A stretch of 64,000 nucleotides of DNA from Xylanibacter ruminicola (GTDB lineage Bacteria; Bacteroidota; Bacteroidia; Bacteroidales; Bacteroidaceae): assembly GCA_015060625.1 (NCBI GenBank), contig SUYC01000003.1:62001-126000 (forward strand), given 5' to 3'. Positions 59,143 through 64,000 of this stretch are shown here, piece after piece. Position 1 is the first letter of the stretch. Each line of letters starts with the position of its first letter. Under the pieces are notes generated by a model. The model saw only the letters and a program-made list of their open reading frames with translations, ran no database searches and was not told where the DNA came from. The translations under genes and the position numbers were made by a program.

Positions 59143-61359
59143 ATGAACAAACCATTCCCAATATTCACTCAACACGATGTGATGGAATGTGGCCCGACCT
59201 GCTTACGCATGGTGATGGCCTATTATGGGCGCAACTACCCGCTGGAACGGTTGCGCGATATGTGTCATATACAGCGCGATGGCGTGTCGCTGCTCGGTGT
59301 TGCTGAGGCTGCCGAACAGTTAGGTATGCATACCACAGGCGTGAAAGCTACGCTGCAACAGTTGGTCGACGAAGTTCCGCTTCCGTGCATCCTGCACTGG
59401 AATCAGGCACATTTTGTAGTGCTCTACGAGGTGAAGCGAACCAAAGAGGGGCTTCAGTTCAAGGTGGCCGATCCTGTAGGTCAGCGCATCACCTATACCG
59501 AGCGCGAGTTTTTGCGTTGCTGGGCTTCTGATACCGAAGAAGGACAGCCCGCTGGTATCGCCCTGATGCTGGAACCGACACCCGATTTTAATCGCGATGA
59601 GTATGTCGAGGATGACAGCGATCGCAAGGCCCGTAAGCGCAGTCTTATGTTGTTGCTGTCGTATATGCAACCTTATAAGAAGCTCATCGCGCAGCTGTTC
59701 TTAGGGCTCACGGTGGTTTCGCTGTTGCAACTGGTGCTGCCTTTTCTGACGCAGGCTATCGTCGATTTCGGTATCTCGCGCCAGGACCTCGGTTTCATCT
59801 TCCTGGTGCTTATTGCGCAGCTGATGCTCATGATAGGTAGCACCTCAGTAGAGTTTATCCAGAGTTGGATACTGCTACATGTTTCTACGCGCGTTAATCT
59901 GTCGCTCTTGTCCGACTATCTGGCCAAGCTGATGCGCTTGCCTTTCAGCTATTTCGATACGCGTCTCACAGGTGACATTCTGCAGCGTATTGGCGATCAT
60001 GGTCGTATCCAGACGTTCCTTACGGGTAGCAGTCTGTCACTGGTATTCTCGCTGTTCAATATCGTGGTGTTCGGTGCTGTTATTCTGATTTACGACTGGC
60101 GCATCTTCTTTATCTTCATGCTGGGCAGTGCACTCTATGTGCTCTGGGTACTGCTGTTCATGCGCCGTCGTGCCAAGCTCGATGCCAAGATGTTTGCCCA
60201 GAACTCGGCTAATCAGAGTAAGATTGTGCAACTCATCGATGGTATTCAGGAGATTAAACTCAACACCTGCGAGCAACAGAAACGCTGGGAGTGGGAGCGT
60301 GTCCAGGCGCGCATCTTTCGTTTGAATATCAAGGGCCTGGCGCTCGATCAGTATCAGGAGTCGGGTGCTACGTTTATCAATGAGGTGAAGAATCTGGTTA
60401 TCACGGCTCTGGTGGCCATACTGGTGCTTCGTGGCGATATGACACTAGGTATGATGCTGTCGGTGCAGTATATCATCGGTAGTCTGAATGGGCCAGTCAA
60501 TCAGCTGGTCGATTTCATCCATCGCTATCAGGATGCCCGCCTCAGTCTGGAGCGTCTGCAAGAGGTGTACGAGAAGGACGACGAGGTGCAGCCCGATCGC
60601 CAGCTTATCAGCGAAGTGAGTGGCGATGGTGATATCCTGATAAAGAATCTTACCTACCGTTACGACAAACTGAACGACAAACCTACACTCGATCATATTG
60701 ATGTGGTGATACCTCACGGCAAGACCACGGCGATTGTCGGACTGAGTGGTAGTGGTAAGACCACGCTGCTCAAGATGATTCTCGGCTTCTATAAGCCCGA
60801 TGCTGGCGAAGTGGTGATTGGCTCGTCGAATCTGGAGAACTACGACAAGCGCGCATGGCGCAAGCATTGTGGTGTGGTGATGCAGGATGGTTTTATCTAT
60901 TCCGATACCATCGCCCGCAATATCGCTGTCGGTTTCGAGGTGATCGATACCGAGCGATTGGTGCAGGCTGCCCGCGTGGCCGAGATCGACGATTATATCC
61001 GTAGGTTGCCGCTTGGTTATAACACCAAGATTGGTGCCGAGGGCAGTGGCTTGAGTCAGGGGCAGAAGCAGCGCATCCTGATAGCTCGTGCCGTGTATAA
61101 GAATCCCGACTACGTGTTCTTCGACGAGGCTACCAACTCGCTCGATGCGCAGAACGAGCATGCCATCATCCAGAATCTGGCTGGCTTCCTGCATAACCGT
61201 ACGTCGCTCATCATTGCCCATCGACTGAGCACGGTAGTAGATGCCGACAATATCTTGGTGATGAGCGAGGGTCGCATTGTCGAGTCGGGTAATCACGCCC
61301 AGCTGTTAGAGCGTCGCGGCGTCTATTACGAACTGGTAAAGAACCAACTGAATGTTTAG
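59143..61359 (+). CDS. Peptidase-domain (C39) ABC transporter, bacteriocin/peptide exporter
   Basis: C39 triad context: QHDVMECGPTCLRMVMAYYG (Cys), HWNQAHFVVLYEV (His), VADPVG (Asp); Walker A GLSGSGKTTL, signature LSQGQKQRILIARA, Walker B YVFFDEAT. Confidence 0.96.
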   Translation: MNKPFPIFTQHDVMECGPTCLRMVMAYYGRNYPLERLRDMCHIQRDGVSLLGVAEAAEQLGMHTTGVKATLQQLVDEVPLPCILHWNQAHFVVLYEVKRTKEGLQFKVADPVGQRITYTEREFLRCWASDTEEGQPAGIALMLEPTPDFNRDEYVEDDSDRKARKRSLMLLLSYMQPYKKLIAQLFLGLTVVSLLQLVLPFLTQAIVDFGISRQDLGFIFLVLIAQLMLMIGSTSVEFIQSWILLHVSTRVNLSLLSDYLAKLMRLPFSYFDTRLTGDILQRIGDHGRIQTFLTGSSLSLVFSLFNIVVFGAVILIYDWRIFFIFMLGSALYVLWVLLFMRRRAKLDAKMFAQNSANQSKIVQLIDGIQEIKLNTCEQQKRWEWERVQARIFRLNIKGLALDQYQESGATFINEVKNLVITALVAILVLRGDMTLGMMLSVQYIIGSLNGPVNQLVDFIHRYQDARLSLERLQEVYEKDDEVQPDRQLISEVSGDGDILIKNLTYRYDKLNDKPTLDHIDVVIPHGKTTAIVGLSGSGKTTLLKMILGFYKPDAGEVVIGSSNLENYDKRAWRKHCGVVMQDGFIYSDTIARNIAVGFEVIDTERLVQAARVAEIDDYIRRLPLGYNTKIGAEGSGLSQGQKQRILIARAVYKNPDYVFFDEATNSLDAQNEHAIIQNLAGFLHNRTSLIIAHRLSTVVDADNILVMSEGRIVESGNHAQLLERRGVYYELVKNQLNV

Positions 61360-61365
61360 CAGAAA

Positions 61366-62652
61366 ATGATGGAAGAAGATAGAATCGAACTACATAGCGA
61401 GGAGGTACAGGACATCATCTCACGTCCGCCATCGTCGTTGATAAAACATGGTATTACAGTTATTGCCGCTGTGGTGGTGCTGGTTGTCATTGGCAGCTTT
61501 ATTTTCCGTTATCCCGATGTGGTGCAGGGCAGGGTGGTAGTCACGGGCGATACCCCTCCCAATCGTATTGTGGCCCGTGCCGATGGCCGTTTGCAGGAGC
61601 TTCGCCTGGCCGATGGTCGGCAAGTATCAAAGGGAGCCATCATCGCTGTGATCGAGAATACCGCCAATACCGATGATGTGGTGAGTGTGAAACAGGCCGT
61701 CGGTAAGCTGTCGGTTAGTGGCGAGCCCATCCCCTTCGCTGCCGATCAGTCGTTGCGTCTGGGCGTGGTACAGGATGCCTATAATCAGTTCTGCGATGCC
61801 GTCGTCAGTTACAATCAGGCCGTTCGTCTCAATATCTATCGCCAACAGATACTGTCGGCACAGAAGGAGCACGCCTCGTTGTTGCGCCACGAAAGTAATC
61901 TCAAACGTCAGCTCGAAATGAGTCAGCAGCAAGCCGATCTGGTCAAGCACGATTGCGACCGTGAAAAAAGCCTGCACGAGCGCAAGCTCACTTCCGATGC
62001 CGAAATGGAGGAGAGCCAGCGCGCGTTGATTTCGGCTCAGCTCTCCGTCGAGCAGGTACGCACCGACATCTCGCAAACCCAACTCAGCATGGCCCAGATA
62101 GATAATCGCCTGGCTGAGCTTCAGGTGCAGTATCAGCAGGATTTGCAGCACGTTACGGCCACGCTGCAGTCGGCGCTCAACACCCTCAAGGTGGCCATCG
62201 GTCAGTGGGAACATCTCTATGCCCTTGTGGCCCCAGCATCCGGCAAACTGTCGTACACCAATGTGTGGGCGGTCAATCAGAATATCACTGCAGGCCAGCA
62301 TATCTTCTCCGTTGTCGAGTCGCGCAAGTCCCACTTTGTGGGTAAGGTGCTTCTGCCAGCCACCGGCTTCGGTAAGGTCAAGGAGGGACAGCGTGTAAAC
62401 ATCATGCTCGATGGCTATCCCTATCTCGAGTTCGGCTATCTGCGTGGCACGGTAAGTGGTCTTTCGGCTGTTGCCAATCAGGATGTGTATGTGGCCACCA
62501 TCTCACTGCCACAGGGGCTGCATACCACCGTAGGTCGTGAACTGCGATTCACTGGCGAGTTGAGCGGTCAGGCCGAGGTCATCACCGAGGACATCAGCCT
62601 CGCCGTCCGCATCATCCAACCCCTGCGGTACATCTTCCATCACAACGTATAA
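61366..62652 (+). CDS. HlyD-family periplasmic adaptor subunit
   Basis: 428 aa; single N-terminal TM, GRVVVTGDTPPNRIVARADGRLQELRLADGRQVSKGAIIAVIEN biotinyl-lipoyl-like half, coiled coil, LVAPASGKLSYTNVWAVNQNITAGQHIFSVV second half. Confidence 0.94.
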   Translation: MMEEDRIELHSEEVQDIISRPPSSLIKHGITVIAAVVVLVVIGSFIFRYPDVVQGRVVVTGDTPPNRIVARADGRLQELRLADGRQVSKGAIIAVIENTANTDDVVSVKQAVGKLSVSGEPIPFAADQSLRLGVVQDAYNQFCDAVVSYNQAVRLNIYRQQILSAQKEHASLLRHESNLKRQLEMSQQQADLVKHDCDREKSLHERKLTSDAEMEESQRALISAQLSVEQVRTDISQTQLSMAQIDNRLAELQVQYQQDLQHVTATLQSALNTLKVAIGQWEHLYALVAPASGKLSYTNVWAVNQNITAGQHIFSVVESRKSHFVGKVLLPATGFGKVKEGQRVNIMLDGYPYLEFGYLRGTVSGLSAVANQDVYVATISLPQGLHTTVGRELRFTGELSGQAEVITEDISLAVRIIQPLRYIFHHNV

Positions 62653-62656
62653 AACA

Positions 62657-62690
62657 AAACAGAGGGTGCCCAGTTGGACATCCTCTGTTT
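62657..62690 (+). terminator. Terminator downstream of HlyD-like gene
   Basis: AAACAGAGG-...-CCTCTGTTT followed by CTTTTGTT. Confidence 0.85.
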
Positions 62691-62696
62691 CTTTTG

Positions 62697-62798
62697 TTAA
62701 TACCCCATACACGAGGTGGCTCCCAATGCCGTCACTATCGCCGTCGCGATCGACGCTATCATCTGCACGATAAATTTAATAGTCTCCTTCTTGCTCAT
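62697..62798 (-). CDS. Smalltalk-like small protein (33 aa)
   Basis: Manual translation: MSKKETIKFIVQMIASIATAIVTALGATSCMGY*; matches remembered Bacteroidales smalltalk family pattern, next to HU-like gene. Absent from ORF track. Confidence 0.8.
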   Translation of the reverse strand: MSKKETIKFIVQMIASIATAIVTALGATSCMGY

Positions 62799-62842
62799 AG
62801 TTACTTTTCGTTTTTTTTAGTTCGTACTTCGGGCCTAAAAAC

Positions 62843-63379
62843 TTAGTCTCCGTTGGGGCCGTCGTAGCCACCGCCTCCGGTGTTGCCGCCGCCATTGCTT
62901 GGCTGATTACCGCCGCCGTTCGATGGCTGGTCAGGATCCTCGATATCGCCGCTATCACCGCTGGTCACACGCTTCAGCACTTTGCCATCCTCGTCCAGGC
63001 AGGTAATCTGGATGCTGGTATTCTTCAGCTCGTCCTTAACGTCCACGTTAGGGGTAAAGATAATGCGACGAACACTGATCAATCCTGCCTTCACGTCCTC
63101 CAGCTCCTCAACAGCCTTACTGCGCACTCCGAATCGCATGGTACCCAGTCCTGGCAGGGGCACTGAGTGGCCCTCGGTGGCCCACGTACGGATTACTTCA
63201 CCTGCAGCATCCCAAGCTGCCTTAATTACACCTGCAGAGATACCCGAGTGGGTGGCTGCCTCTGCGAACACTTTCTTCTCCTGGATAGGGCTATACAGCT
63301 CAGGACGCATAATGAATCGCTTACCAGGTTTGTTGCCGATTTTAAGCTCTCGGCGCTGAGCAATTACTTTAATCGCCAT
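62843..63379 (-). CDS. HU-family DNA-binding protein with Gly/Asn/Pro-rich C-terminal tail
   Basis: FAEAATHSGISAGVIKAAWDAAGEVIRTWATEGHSVPLPGLGTMRFGVRSKAVE; tail QPSNGGGNQPSNGGGNTGGGGYDGPNGD. Confidence 0.88.
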   Translation of the reverse strand: MAIKVIAQRRELKIGNKPGKRFIMRPELYSPIQEKKVFAEAATHSGISAGVIKAAWDAAGEVIRTWATEGHSVPLPGLGTMRFGVRSKAVEELEDVKAGLISVRRIIFTPNVDVKDELKNTSIQITCLDEDGKVLKRVTSGDSGDIEDPDQPSNGGGNQPSNGGGNTGGGGYDGPNGD

Positions 63380-63659
63380 AATTCAATTTGTTTTTAAATA
63401 GTTTGTTTGTTAAATATTTTACTCATTCTCGTTTTGCCGCCTTGGAGTGCAGGTTTCAACAGCTATTAGTACTTTCAATTGTTACTATTAATGCGCGCAT
63501 TTTCTAGATTTAATTCTCGCAATTTTTAGCCTTAATGCCGCTGCTCTTACTCTCTCAATTTGACAATGCAAAGGTACGAAAAATTCAGATACAAAACAAT
63601 AGTTCCCCTCGATTATTTTTCATAAAATCAAAAATATTTTTTAGACTACTTCGTCGGTG

Positions 63660-63849
63660 TTGCACAGTTGCACAGTTGCGCAGTTGCATTTGGTACCGAC
63701 AACGTAGCACAAAAAGTTACTTATTATCTTATATATATTATATATTATAATATATAATATATATAAATATTAATATTATATTTTTCCACTTACACAGTGA
63801 TATAGAAAATACTTAATGCAACACTGCAACGGTGCAACTGCGCAACTGT
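63660..63849. repeat. Nested inverted repeat: 8-bp TTGCACAG tandem repeats on both sides of a 38-bp all-A/T perfect palindrome
   Basis: Outer 17-bp perfect IR ACAGTTGCGCAGTTGCA 63672-63688 vs TGCAACTGCGCAACTGT 63833-63849; inner palindrome 63729-63766. Confidence 0.9.
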
Positions 63850-64000
63850 CGCTTCCTGAATAAGGTTTACTCGTTTTCGGTCGTCATTTTTAGCACTTGA
63901 CTTTCCATACGGATTCAGTTGACTTTCTCAACTCGATTGTATAGCCAAATTTGCTGGACAGGCATTCTACTGTTTGCCCCCACCTTTTTTTCGTATCTTA

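Noticed and set aside
59054-59146. 30-aa ORF MIIVLTNLKLWGYLTFSCYLCGQIAKKQGK overlapping the exporter start (ATGA)
   Set aside because: Overlaps the likely TATCTTTG promoter element of the exporter gene and lacks a GG leader or ribosome-binding signal; probably chance.
63872-64000. Minus-strand frame DTKKRWGQTVECLSSKFGYTIELRKSTESVWKVKC at right edge
   Set aside because: Bounded by a stop at the window edge with no start; too short to support as a gene or pseudogene.

Overview
The window is a Bacteroidales chromosome segment, most likely Prevotella-like judging by gene content, TAnnTTTG promoters and SusC/D plus HTCS architecture. (1) 1-20.3 kb is a polysaccharide utilization locus: GH43 (partial, runs off the left edge), GH97, GH127, SusC, SusD, DUF4859-like lipoprotein, two secreted HExxH proteins, a CotH-like protein and a hybrid two-component regulator. 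A spaced repeat array that could be the regulator's operator lies in the divergent promoter. (2) 20.5-35.7 kb is mixed metabolic and accessory content with decayed genes, including a flavodoxin with an internal deletion, a truncated XRE regulator and an orphan C-terminal tail. It also holds a 22-bp-period palindrome array and a Gly/Met-rich beta-helix protein. (3) 35.7-56.5 kb is a mostly minus-strand housekeeping block: mnmE, ttcA-like, NfnAB-like fusion, serS, rpmA, rplU, a helicase, PBP1, miaA, lpxA, lpxC-fabZ, lpxD, pyrF, prfA. (4) 56.6-62.7 kb is the most interesting part. It encodes a TPR/histidine kinase, a C39-peptidase ABC exporter and an HlyD-like adaptor. Divergent from the exporter is a 58-aa ORF, absent from the supplied ORF track, with a canonical double-glycine leader (MKQLERAQLNAVKGG) and a cysteine-free, Lys-rich core. 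This looks like a secreted peptide (bacteriocin or pheromone) system. (5) The right end has a 33-aa smalltalk-like protein, an HU-like protein and a nested palindrome structure. No tRNA, rRNA or CRISPR array was recognised. All family assignments come from reading the sequence; no searches were run.
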